Shown here one piece after another: positions 17,681 through 25,866 of a stretch of DNA of 64,000 nucleotides. The DNA is from Azotimanducus sp965199815. Lineage in GTDB: Bacteria; Pseudomonadota; Gammaproteobacteria; Pseudomonadales; Azotimanducaceae. The stretch spans positions 124,001 through 188,000 of the forward strand of contig CBDATE010000021.1 of assembly GCA_965199815.1 (NCBI GenBank), read 5' to 3'. How positions within the stretch are numbered: the stretch's first letter is position 1; the number at the start of each line of letters is the position of its first letter. The notes beneath the pieces were generated by a model. It searched no databases, was not told the DNA's origin, and saw nothing but the letters and a program-made list of their open reading frames with translations. The translations under genes were made by a program, and so were the position numbers.

Positions 17681-18895
17681 TCACCACACCAGCGTCAGAG
17701 TATCCAGGCCGCGTACGCCACCGTGCGAAATCAGGTCGCTGTGCGGCTTGATGGAAAATTTCGGGATGCGTTTCAGCCACTCTTCAAGTGCGATGCGCAT
17801 TTCTGCACGCGCGAGATTGGAGCCAAAGCATCGATGCGGACCACCGCCAAAGGCCAGGTGCGGATTGGGCTTGCGCGCAATATCCACCTCCAGAGGGTCC
17901 TTGAAGGCGCGCGGGTCGGTGTTTGCCAGGCCAGTATCACATTCGATGTACTCGCCCTTCTTGAGGTGAACGCCATGAAACTCCATATCCCGTGTTATCA
18001 GGCGGCGTGTGGTGACCACCGAGTGTCGGCGCAGGAGTTCCTCGATGGCATCGGGGATGAGAGCATGATCTCCTGCCAGGCGCGTACGGTCCGCCGGATT
18101 CAGGGCAAGGTGGCGGAACATGTAGCCAAGGCTCGCGGCCACTGTGTCAAGGCCAGCCACAAAGAACAGATAGCACATGCCGAGCACCTCATCTTCACTC
18201 AGCGCTCGTCCCTGCACCTGCATGTTGACGGCAAGCCCCACGAGGTCTTCTGCCGGTTCTGCTCGCCGCGCCGAGATGAGTTCGAGCAGAAACTCGCGAA
18301 TGCTTTCTGCCGCCTCCATGCGTTTTTCAATGTCCGGTGAATGCAGCAGGTTGTACTCCCAGTCGAGGAAGGCATCCAGACGCTCGGTCTGCATGCCCAT
18401 CAGACGCATGAAGAACAGCACTGGCAAGGGCGTTCCGAACGCGCTGACAAACTCGCACTCGCCAGCATCGACTACCTTGTCGAGCAGCTCCCGAGCCAGC
18501 AGGCGAATTTCGTCATCGAGCTGCTGTACTCGTCGCGGTGCCAGAATAGGGGCCATCGCCTTGCGGAACTCGGTCTGCAGCGGTGGATCGATCTCCACCG
18601 GTATCAGCGGCCAGTCCTCTCCGAGCAAGCGCGAGAATCCGGCAACTGCATGGGAGGAGAAGGACTGCGCATCGCGCAGGATTTCGGTGATGATCCCGGC
18701 CGATGTCGCCACCCACCCACCGCCACTGTTGGCACCGATGCGTCCTTCCGTACAGTAGAAGATATCGGGCCGGTTGCGCACTGCCTGAATGCCCGTGAAG
18801 GGGTCGGCCGCTGTCATGTGGTCGTTGCGGTATTCGGGGCCGTACACCAGTTCCGGGGGAACATGATCGGGTATGGAATGGTCGGGAATTGACAT
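17681..18895 (-). CDS. Cytochrome P450
   Basis: About 404 residues from ATG 18895, which has a CGGAG ribosome-binding site. An upstream in-frame ATG lies in the hairpin repeat and is not favoured. Canonical features: I-helix FFVAGLDTVAAS, K-helix EELLRRHSVV, haem loop AFGGGPHRCFGSNLARAEM. Similar in type to CYP enzymes acting on terpenoids, steroids or fatty acids, substrate unknown. The ferredoxin gene lies upstream on the same strand, now separated by a 223-bp hairpin element, so the pair was probably one operon with the ferredoxin as electron donor. Confidence 0.95.
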   Translation of the reverse strand: MSIPDHSIPDHVPPELVYGPEYRNDHMTAADPFTGIQAVRNRPDIFYCTEGRIGANSGGGWVATSAGIITEILRDAQSFSSHAVAGFSRLLGEDWPLIPVEIDPPLQTEFRKAMAPILAPRRVQQLDDEIRLLARELLDKVVDAGECEFVSAFGTPLPVLFFMRLMGMQTERLDAFLDWEYNLLHSPDIEKRMEAAESIREFLLELISARRAEPAEDLVGLAVNMQVQGRALSEDEVLGMCYLFFVAGLDTVAASLGYMFRHLALNPADRTRLAGDHALIPDAIEELLRRHSVVTTRRLITRDMEFHGVHLKKGEYIECDTGLANTDPRAFKDPLEVDIARKPNPHLAFGGGPHRCFGSNLARAEMRIALEEWLKRIPKFSIKPHSDLISHGGVRGLDTLTLVW

Positions 18896-18918
18896 GGCTG
18901 CTCCGTGTGTCTCACTCA

Positions 18919-19141
18919 GTATGTTCTGATCAAGTCCATCCATGGACTTGATCAGATTCGCAAATCAGAAGTGCGATGCAGCGGGCACCTCCATGTGCCC
19001 GCCCCTTCGGGCGGCTGTGCCGTGCATTTTTGCTGTCCTGCAAAAATGTGCTGATTTGCTCGCAGATTCAATGCCTTACGGCACTGAATCTGGCGGCACA
19101 TCCATGTGCCGCACGGGAAACTCTGTTATTCAGAGTTTCCC
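18919..19141 (-). repeat. Hairpin-mosaic element C (complete, one 71-bp unit)
   Basis: Complete copy in minus orientation: right-end hairpin at 18926-18954, one 71-bp module with stems GCATTTTTGC/GCAAAAATG and GGGCAC/GTGCCC, internal hairpins, and the left-end hairpin (arms GGGAAACTCTG and CAGAGTTTCCC) at about 19115-19141. It sits exactly at the end of the ferredoxin gene and supplies its last residues and stop. Confidence 0.9.
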
Positions 19142-19332
19142 TCATCCACAATGGTAATGGCGCTCTCCGGGCAGGAGGCAGCACCGAGTCGGGCCTGGTG
19201 CTCCAGCTCCGGCGGCACCTTGATATCGGCATCGCCCAGATAGCCGTTCTCGTCAAGTTGATAAATCTCCGGTGCCATGGCCTCGCACCGGCCGTGACCT
19301 TGACACAGGGATTGATCGCAGACTGCTCGCAC
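19126..19332 (-). CDS. [3Fe-4S]-type ferredoxin, likely P450 partner
   Basis: About 68 residues from GTG 19332, chosen because GGAG stands 7 bases before it; a TTG at 19374 would give 82 residues but lacks such a site. Ligand pattern CQGHGRC with a distal CPESAI, as in single-cluster P450 ferredoxins. Acidic PEIYQLDENGYLGDAD follows the first Cys group, typical of these donors. The C-terminal GNSE and stop are encoded by the inserted repeat. Joining the flanks without the element gives an almost immediate stop after VDE, so little was lost. Confidence 0.88.
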   Translation of the reverse strand: MRAVCDQSLCQGHGRCEAMAPEIYQLDENGYLGDADIKVPPELEHQARLGAASCPESAITIVDEGNSE

Positions 19333-19487
19333 AACTTGGCTCCAATTCGGGGTAATTGAGGTTACTATATTCAATCAAGGCTACTATAATGCCAATTGCA
19401 TCAGCCTGCGGCCTTGACTTGCACAATGACTGCGAAAAAAAGATCAAACGGGACGCTGACGACGAGGACAACGAGGATGGCGGGTTG
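19333..19487. promoter_or_regulatory. Divergent intergenic region, ferredoxin/CoA-transferase
   Basis: 155 bp between divergent starts. It contains AT-rich direct repeats GGTTACTATAT and GGCTACTATAA (about 19359-19390) and a TATAAT string near 19385, suited to promoter or operator use. No regulator gene is adjacent. Confidence 0.4.
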
Positions 19488-20702
19488 ATGAGCAAGCCAC
19501 TGGCTGGCATCAAGGTGGTCGAGGTTTCCATGTGGGCCTATGTACCCTCGGCGGGCGCGGTGCTTTCTGACTGGGGGGCATCAGTCATCAAGGTTGAAAC
19601 CTTCGATGGTGACCCCATGCGTGGCCTCAACTATTCGGGACTCGACCCGCAGGCTCTTGGCCACTCCTTCATGTACGACATCTTCAATCGCGGCAAGCGC
19701 AGCGTGGCGATGGACCTGAAGGCCGAAGGTGCTCGCGACCTGTTGTTCCGTCTGCTTGATGATGCCGATATCTTCCTCACCAGCTTGCTGCCCGCCGCGC
19801 GTCGTAATCTCGGCATTGACCGCGACGAGGTGCGCGCGCACAACCCTGACATCATCTACGCTGTCGGCAGCGGACAGGGTGTGCGGGGCCCGGATGCCGA
19901 AAAGGGCGGATATGACTCGATTGCCTTCTGGAGTCGTTCCGGTCTCGCATCCGCCGTGACCCCCGAGGATTCGTCACATCCGCTCGGCATGCCCTGTGGT
20001 GCCTTCGGCGACGGGCAGAGCGGTCTCGCACTCGCTGGTGCCATTGCCGCTGCGGTCGCGCAGCGGGCGCTGACCGGCGAAGCAACCCTGGTGGATGGCG
20101 CGTTGCTCGCGAGCGGCATGTGGGCCATGCAACCGGACATAGTTGCGGCCCGGATCAAGGGGGTGGATGAGATGCCGAAGGCGCGCAGAACCTCGGTCCC
20201 GAATCCGCTGGTCAACAACTACCGCACCCGCGATGGCCGTTTTGTGGCCCTGTGCATGTTGCAAAGCCAGCGCTACTGGCCGGGGTTCTGCCGTGCCGCC
20301 GGGCGCGAGGACCTCGTCCAGCATCCGCAGTTCGCCACCGATGTCTTGCGCGCACAAAACATCGAAGCCTGTATCAGCGCCCTTGACGACCTGTTTGCCA
20401 CCCGTACCCTCGATGAATGGAAGCGGATTCTTGCCAGTCAGGAAGGCCAGTGGGACATCGTCAAGAAAGTGGGCGAACTGCACGATGATGAGCAGGTGCA
20501 GGCGAACGAGTATGTGCAGGAGGTCGCCTGTCCGGACGGCCGTCGCCTGTCGATGGTGAGCGTGCCGGTGCAGTTCGGCGGGCAGGTATCAAAGGCCGGG
20601 CGCGCACCGGAACTCGGTGAGCATACCGATGAAGTATTGATGGAATCCGGGCTCGATATGGAGCAGATTCTCGAAGCCAAGCTCGCTGGAATCCTGCTGT
20701 AG
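19488..20702 (+). CDS. CaiB/BaiF-type (family III) CoA transferase
   Basis: 404 residues from ATG 19488 (AGGATGGCGGG upstream); the frame continues farther upstream without family similarity. N-terminal LAGIKVVEVSMWAYVPSAG and DWGASVIKVET are hallmarks, and GSGQGVRGPDAEKGGYDSIA includes the region of the catalytic Asp. It would transfer CoA from a donor such as succinyl-CoA to an organic acid, which fits substrate activation before the beta-oxidation-like genes nearby. The stop codon overlaps by one base with the GTG start of the decayed aldehyde dehydrogenase. Confidence 0.92.
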   Translation: MSKPLAGIKVVEVSMWAYVPSAGAVLSDWGASVIKVETFDGDPMRGLNYSGLDPQALGHSFMYDIFNRGKRSVAMDLKAEGARDLLFRLLDDADIFLTSLLPAARRNLGIDRDEVRAHNPDIIYAVGSGQGVRGPDAEKGGYDSIAFWSRSGLASAVTPEDSSHPLGMPCGAFGDGQSGLALAGAIAAAVAQRALTGEATLVDGALLASGMWAMQPDIVAARIKGVDEMPKARRTSVPNPLVNNYRTRDGRFVALCMLQSQRYWPGFCRAAGREDLVQHPQFATDVLRAQNIEACISALDDLFATRTLDEWKRILASQEGQWDIVKKVGELHDDEQVQANEYVQEVACPDGRRLSMVSVPVQFGGQVSKAGRAPELGEHTDEVLMESGLDMEQILEAKLAGILL

Positions 20703-21790
20703 TGTCCTGGAATTACCAACTATTCATTGATGGCCGCTGGACTGACGGCGGTGCCAATTGCCCGATCAAGGTGATCGATCCGGCCACCGAAGAAGCCATC
20801 GGGGAGGTGCCCGACACCTCCGTGGAAGATGCCGGGCAGGCCATTGCCGCGGCGCGACGAGCCTTTGATGATGGCCCTTGGCCCTACCTGAAGCCGCGCG
20901 AACGCGGGGTGATTTTGCGCCGCATGGCCGATGCGCTGAAGTCGCGTCACGATGTCCTGCGCGAGATGATCGTTGCCGAGACCGGTGCCACCGGACCCAT
21001 GTTGATGCCATTCAGTGCGGCGGTTCCATCGACATCGGGTACTTCTACGCCGAGCGCGCGCAAGACCTTGTCCATTGGGTGGAAGCCTCGCCACCGACCG
21101 GCGGTGCCACCGGCATGAGCGGCAGCGCTCTGGTGCGGGAACCGGTCGGCGTGGTGGCCGCCATCACGCCTTTCAACTTCCCGTTCATGCTCAACATGGT
21201 GAAGATCTTTCCGGCGATGGCAGCCGGTTGCAGCGTGGTGCTCAAGCCGCATCCCTGGACACCATTGAACGCCTTCGAAATCGAGGTGGCGGAGTTGCCC
21301 GACGGGGTACTCAATGTCATCACCGGCCACGGTGAAGTGGGCGATGAAATCACCGCCAGCGCGGGTGTGGACATGGTTACCTTCACCGGCTCCACGGCCA
21401 CGGGTCGGCGCATCATGTCGCGTGCGAGCGCCACCATCAAACGTCTGCAACTCGAACTCGGCGGCAAGAGCGCACAAGTGATTCTGGATGATGTCCCGGA
21501 GCAGGTGGTGCGAGACATCGGCTTCGGCGCGGTGCTTGTTCACTGCGGTCAAGGTTGTGTGCTGCAAACCCGACTGCTGATGCCGGAGCATCTCATGGAC
21601 GCATATCTCGAAGGCTTGCAGGCGGTGAAGGACAGTATCGTCATTGGCGACCCGCGCGACCCGCGCACGCTGCTCGGCCCGCTCGCCAGCGCCGAGCAGC
21701 GTATCAGGGTGGAAAGTTACGTTGAATCCGGCCTCGAGCAGGGCGCTCGGCTGGTTACTGGAGGCCGACGCCCCGCGCACCTGTCGAAGG
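20702..21790 (+). pseudogene. Aldehyde dehydrogenase, frameshifted and C-terminally deleted
   Basis: ALDH-superfamily gene from GTG 20702 (FIDGRWTDGG, VIDPATEEAIGEVPD). A one-base loss near 21001 moves the frame from ...ETGATGPM to VDAIQCGGSIDIGYFYAE. After that, AITPFNFPFMLN, VTFTGSTATGRRI, the Glu loop LQLELGGKSAQVI and the Cys region HCGQGCVLQTRL follow. The similarity stops at GGRRPAHLSKG (about 21784), so roughly the last 130 residues are gone and DUF35 sequence follows. Not expected to be functional. Confidence 0.9.
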
Positions 21791-22031
21791 GGCACACTGT
21801 ACAGCTTCACTGTCACCATGCAGGCGTGGCATCCCTTCTCGGTGGCCGACAAGCTGCCCTATGTGCTCGCCAGTGTGGAACTCATCGAGCAGAAGGGCTT
21901 GAAAATCCTCAGTAACGTGATTGATTGTGATCAGGACCACCTGTGCGTCGGTATGGCGTTGCAAGTCGTCTTTCGCGAAGTATGTGCCCGGCCTGACGCT
22001 GCCGTTGTTCCGACCGGCACAGGGTGTCTGA
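21785..22031 (+). pseudogene. DUF35/OB-fold acyl-CoA-associated protein remnant
   Basis: Residues RRGTLYSFTVTMQAWHPF and KLPYVLASVELIEQKGLKIL match the OB-fold half of DUF35 proteins, which pair with SCP2-type thiolases. The zinc-ribbon N-terminus is missing, replaced by the truncated aldehyde dehydrogenase. Near 21978 the frame must shift by one to recover the family's typical ending LTLPLFRPAQGV and stop at 22029-22031. Order DUF35 then thiolase is the usual one, which supports the assignment. Confidence 0.82.
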
Positions 22032-22054
22032 GAGCCACTCCGGAGTTACAGGCC

Positions 22055-23224
22055 ATGAGACGGGAACCCAGGGTTGCGGCAGTGGGGGTTGGTTATTCGA
22101 CCACCGGGCGCGACACCGGCCTCGGTTCCCGTCAGCTTGCCATTCAGGCGGCGAAGGCTGCGCTCACTGATGCCGGTATGACCCCGGCGGACCTTGATGG
22201 CGTGGCCGTGCTCTGGGGGGTGGCTGGTCCGGCACCGCCGGGTGTGGAAAGCGTGGATGCTCTGGACCTCGCGCACATGATCGGCTGCGCGCCGGTTGAC
22301 TGGTATTCCAATGCCGCGGGTCCCGCCTACATCGGGCCGGCGTTGCAGGCCATCGCCGCCATACGGGCAGGCTTCTGTCACACCTGCATCACCTTGCGCA
22401 TCATCAATCAGCGCCTGCGCAGTTCCGATCTTCAGGCTGCCACGGACACCACTCCGGCAGCCCGGGGGGACAGTCAGTTCACCTTGCCGTTCGGCCAATT
22501 GCTGCCATTGCAGGCCATCGCCGCCATGCCCATGCAGCGGCACATGGCGGTGTACGGCACCACCGAGGAGCAGTTTGCCCAGCACGCCGTCAATCAGCGC
22601 TACCACGCTTCTCTCAACGAGGAAGCCATCTTCCGCGAGCCGCTCACGGTGGAGGACTTTCTCGCCAGGCCATACATCACCACGCCACTGCGCATACTTG
22701 ATTGCGACTACCCGGTGGATTCCGGGTCGGCCATCATCTACACCACCGAGGAACGCGCTCGCGACTGTCGCCGGAAAGCCGTGTTCGTGGAGTCAGCGGC
22801 CTGCGCCGGCACTGGCTACATGGCGTTCGAGATTGAAGACATGCTGGAGAGTTCGCCCTTTCATGTCGGCAAGCGCCTGTGGGAGCGCACCGACCTCAAT
22901 CCTCGGGATGTGGACTGTGCGCAGTTGTACGACGGCTTCTCCATCATCACCTTCCAGTGGCTGGAAGCACTGGGGTTTTGTCAGCCTGGTGAATCCGGCC
23001 CCTTCATCGCCGCCGGCGAGACCCGGCTTGGCGGGCGGTTGCCCCTGAATACGGATGGTGGCGCCTGCAATGTGGGTCGTCGCCATGGCGCCAACTTCTG
23101 CATCGAGTCCATTCGTCAGCTTCGCGGGCAATGTGGCGCTCGACAGGTCGCCAACGCCAGGGTCGCGGTGTGGGCGAACGCCGTGGGGCCGTTTTCAGGT
23201 GCGGTGCTGATGTGTGCAGATTGA
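22055..23224 (+). CDS. Thiolase / lipid-transfer (SCP2-like) acyl-CoA acetyltransferase
   Basis: 389 residues from ATG 22055, 24 bp after the DUF35 stop. The frame upstream is open through the DUF35 remnant, but the thiolase N-terminus (PRVAAVGVGYSTTGRD) marks the start. The C-terminal NTDGGACNVGRRHGANF with its His and the following ESIRQLRG match SCP2-type thiolases, which act in steroid and branched-chain side-chain degradation, often with a DUF35 partner. Expected to cleave or make a beta-ketoacyl-CoA; the loss of intact DUF35 could impair activity. Confidence 0.88.
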   Translation: MRREPRVAAVGVGYSTTGRDTGLGSRQLAIQAAKAALTDAGMTPADLDGVAVLWGVAGPAPPGVESVDALDLAHMIGCAPVDWYSNAAGPAYIGPALQAIAAIRAGFCHTCITLRIINQRLRSSDLQAATDTTPAARGDSQFTLPFGQLLPLQAIAAMPMQRHMAVYGTTEEQFAQHAVNQRYHASLNEEAIFREPLTVEDFLARPYITTPLRILDCDYPVDSGSAIIYTTEERARDCRRKAVFVESAACAGTGYMAFEIEDMLESSPFHVGKRLWERTDLNPRDVDCAQLYDGFSIITFQWLEALGFCQPGESGPFIAAGETRLGGRLPLNTDGGACNVGRRHGANFCIESIRQLRGQCGARQVANARVAVWANAVGPFSGAVLMCAD

Positions 23225-23295
23225 TGCGCGCGCGGGGGGCCTGCCACCTCGCTTTCGGGAAGCGGACGTGAACGCCTGATAGCCATGCTCGGGTG

Positions 23296-24075
23296 CTACC
23301 GGAATTCCGGCTTGCGGTTGCTGCGTACGCCCGGCTTGCGGTCGTATCGGTTGCCGATGTGCGTGTAGGCCATGCCATTTTGCAGCGCCATGGAGCGGGA
23401 CATTTCCAGTGATTCCCAGATGGCGCGCACTGTCCCCTGTACAGGCTGCGGCGGACGCGCGGCAATGTCCGCCGCGAGCTGCCGGGCACGTTCGCGCAAT
23501 GTCCCCGTCGGCACGACTTCGGTGACCAGGCCGAGCCGCAATGCCGTCTGTGCCGTAATGCGTTCTTCGCTACCCATCAACGCCCAGCGCAAGACATCGC
23601 CAAGCGGGACACCGCGCGCCACCATGCCGATCGGTTCCAGAGCGGAAACGATGCCGCCGTTGGCATGCGGATCGAAGAAGGTGGCATCGTCCGAGCAGAG
23701 GATGATGTCGGCTTCATTGATGAAGTACAAGCCGCCCCCGGCGCACATGCCGTGGACAGCGGCGACGACCGGCTTCCAGACCTTGTGGTGGAATTTTGGC
23801 GACAGCGTACAGCCGGGGTCGAAGCTGTTCCAGACATTGTCCTTTTGAAACCAGGTAGCACCTGCCTTGATATCGACACCCGTGCAAAACGCCCGCTCGC
23901 CGTTGGCTTGTAACACCACAGCGTGAATCTGGTCCGTATCGCGCACCGTCTCCCAGGCCATGTGCATCTCGCGCGCCATGACGTCGTTGAATGCGTTGAG
24001 CTGATCGGGTCGGTTCAGCGTGATGGTGGCGACTCGATCATCGCCAATGTCGAATTCGATGGCTTGCGTGTGCAT
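23296..24075 (-). CDS. Enoyl-CoA hydratase/isomerase family protein
   Basis: 259 residues of the crotonase family. Oxyanion-hole segments RAFCTGVDIKAGATWF and HGMCAGGGLYFINEADI, then ALMGSEERITAQTALRLGLV. Likely hydrates or isomerises an unsaturated acyl-CoA intermediate, consistent with the CoA-transferase/thiolase/acyl-CoA dehydrogenase set around it. The 27 bp separating it from the upstream SDR suggests one transcript. Confidence 0.92.
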   Translation of the reverse strand: MHTQAIEFDIGDDRVATITLNRPDQLNAFNDVMAREMHMAWETVRDTDQIHAVVLQANGERAFCTGVDIKAGATWFQKDNVWNSFDPGCTLSPKFHHKVWKPVVAAVHGMCAGGGLYFINEADIILCSDDATFFDPHANGGIVSALEPIGMVARGVPLGDVLRWALMGSEERITAQTALRLGLVTEVVPTGTLRERARQLAADIAARPPQPVQGTVRAIWESLEMSRSMALQNGMAYTHIGNRYDRKPGVRSNRKPEFR

Positions 24076-24102
24076 GATTTCTGTCCCTGGATCTGGTTCC
24101 CG

Positions 24103-24936
24103 TCAGGCCTGCGCCAGGCCCAGCATGGCCTTCACGGTGGGAGATTCGAAGGCATCCGTCATGCCGGCACCAATCTGCCCCTGATCGATCAGGAGATTGA
24201 TGCCGTTGATGCCGCTCGCAGCCGGGCTGCCAAGAAACAGCAGCGCATTGGCCATCTCCTCTGCGGTCAGATGCGATACGCCGGCGGCATCCCGGTAGTC
24301 CTGTCCGAAGGCGAGCCAGACATCGGCGTTGGCGCGCGCCAGAGGGGTGTCGGTGGGGCCAGGCTGAATAGCGTTGATACGCATGCGCTGCTTGAGCAGC
24401 GCAAACGATTGTCGAGCCACATAGGCGCTGATCGCCTGTTTACTGAATGCATAGTTGTCCGTGCCCGGATGATCGGCGACCCAGGCCATTGCCGCGTCCC
24501 AATCCGATGTATCGAGGAAGTCCTTGACTTGCGCCATGTCGAGTACCCATGACAGCCCGGCGACCGAGGAGATGAGCACAATGCTTGCGTACTCGCGCAA
24601 TTGACCCGTATCGAGCAGCGTCTCCAGAATGTGGCGCTGCGCGATGAAGTTGATGCACATGATGCCGGGCGTTCCGTCGGCAACACCCGCACAGGCGAAC
24701 AAGGCATCAATCGGTGTGTCCACCTCCGTGATGGCGCGCTCGACGCTGTTCCGTTCGCGCAAATCGACCGAAATGAAACCGTCCACCTCGTAGTCGAGCG
24801 CCACCACATCCATCACGGTCACGTGTGCGCCGTAGCTGCGCGCCTGTTTTGCGGCGGCGGCACCCATGCCGGTCGCGCCGCCAACCACCAGCACATACTT
24901 GCCGGAATAGTTCAGGAAATCCTTGTACATCATCAA
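24103..24936 (-). CDS. Short-chain dehydrogenase (coniferyl-alcohol dehydrogenase-like)
   Basis: 277 residues. Glycine motif GGATGMGAAAA, NAG-equivalent ACAGVADG, and catalytic YAFSK within DNYAFSKQAI. Three consecutive ATG codons at the start leave the exact first residue open. Shares layout with the SDR at 7801-8649. Predicted alcohol/ketone oxidoreductase of the pathway. Divergent from the GntR regulator, which may control it. Confidence 0.9.
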   Translation of the reverse strand: MMMYKDFLNYSGKYVLVVGGATGMGAAAAKQARSYGAHVTVMDVVALDYEVDGFISVDLRERNSVERAITEVDTPIDALFACAGVADGTPGIMCINFIAQRHILETLLDTGQLREYASIVLISSVAGLSWVLDMAQVKDFLDTSDWDAAMAWVADHPGTDNYAFSKQAISAYVARQSFALLKQRMRINAIQPGPTDTPLARANADVWLAFGQDYRDAAGVSHLTAEEMANALLFLGSPAASGINGINLLIDQGQIGAGMTDAFESPTVKAMLGLAQA

Positions 24937-25044
24937 CCCCGGAACAGGTACCTCATTTCAAACAGCGGATTATAGATGTCGTGGTGCGTACTCGGCTGAA
25001 TGGAAGTCCTGCCGAATCGGAGACATGACATAGAATGCGCGACC

Positions 25045-25827
25045 ATGAGACAGGACACTGGGGCATCAGCGAATTCGGCTTCCGCCACGTTCCGGGTTGC
25101 GGCGCGTCTGCGCAGGAAGGCGCTGGAAGTCGAGAACGGCGGATTTCTCGGCTCGGAAGACACACTGATCGCTTCAATGAACGTCTCCCGGCCAACCTTT
25201 CGCCAAGCCGCGCGCTTGCTGGTGGCGGAGCAACTCATCACCATCAGGCGTGGCGTTGGCGGCGGGTTCTTCGCCCGGCGCCCTACGCTTGATGCGGTCA
25301 GCCAGGCCGTCGCCACCTATCTCTGGTCGCGGCAGACCTCCGTGCGCCAGGTAGCACAGGCCAATTCCGGTTTGATGCACATGGCCATGGAACTCGCCGC
25401 CGCATCCGACGACGCGTCGGCGCGCAAGCGGCTGCAGGGGTTTGGAGAACAACTTGGACGACACTCGGTCGAGACCATAACCTGGAAGCAACTCCATGCT
25501 CTGGGCACGGAATTCAAGACCATCATTGGCGAACTCTGCGGCAACCCGGCGATAGAACTCTGTCTGACCATGTTTGAACAATTTGGTTTCGGGGCAAGTC
25601 AGGTGGACGACGGTCTGTTTTCTGGCCACCCCGAACGAATCCAGGCATGGTTCGAGGTGCTTGTGCAGTGTGTGAACGCACTCCTGACGCAAGACATGGA
25701 AGCCACGCGTACGGCTTTCGAACATCGTTCCGCACTGCTCGCCGAGTGGCTGGGGTCGAGTCTCGACGCGTCGCCCGGCAACCTGTTTCCTGCAGCGGGT
25801 GACAAAATCACGCCCCGAGCGCCCTGA
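25045..25827 (+). CDS. GntR-family regulator with FCD-type effector domain
   Basis: About 260 residues from ATG 25045; an alternative ATG at 25000 in the same frame adds 15 residues, and neither has a strong ribosome-binding site. N-terminal winged helix (GSEDTLIASMNVSRPTFRQA, then IRRGVGGGFFARRP) and an all-helical C-terminal domain with HALGTEFKTIIGELCGN, as in FadR/FCD regulators that sense acids or acyl-CoAs. Divergent from the 24103-24936 SDR and probably regulates the flanking catabolic genes. Two tandem AGATTCGAGCGTC repeats follow the stop. Confidence 0.88.
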   Translation: MRQDTGASANSASATFRVAARLRRKALEVENGGFLGSEDTLIASMNVSRPTFRQAARLLVAEQLITIRRGVGGGFFARRPTLDAVSQAVATYLWSRQTSVRQVAQANSGLMHMAMELAAASDDASARKRLQGFGEQLGRHSVETITWKQLHALGTEFKTIIGELCGNPAIELCLTMFEQFGFGASQVDDGLFSGHPERIQAWFEVLVQCVNALLTQDMEATRTAFEHRSALLAEWLGSSLDASPGNLFPAAGDKITPRAP

Positions 25828-25866
25828 CCAGAGATTCGAGCGTCAGAGATTCGAGCGTCAACCCAC

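Noticed and set aside
18896..18943. Upstream ATG for the P450 within the hairpin repeat
   Set aside because: Encoded by repeat sequence; ATG 18895 has its own ribosome-binding site and family-typical N-terminus.
25831..25860. Tandem AGATTCGAGCGTC pair as an operator
   Set aside because: Located between two convergent gene ends, where an operator is unlikely.
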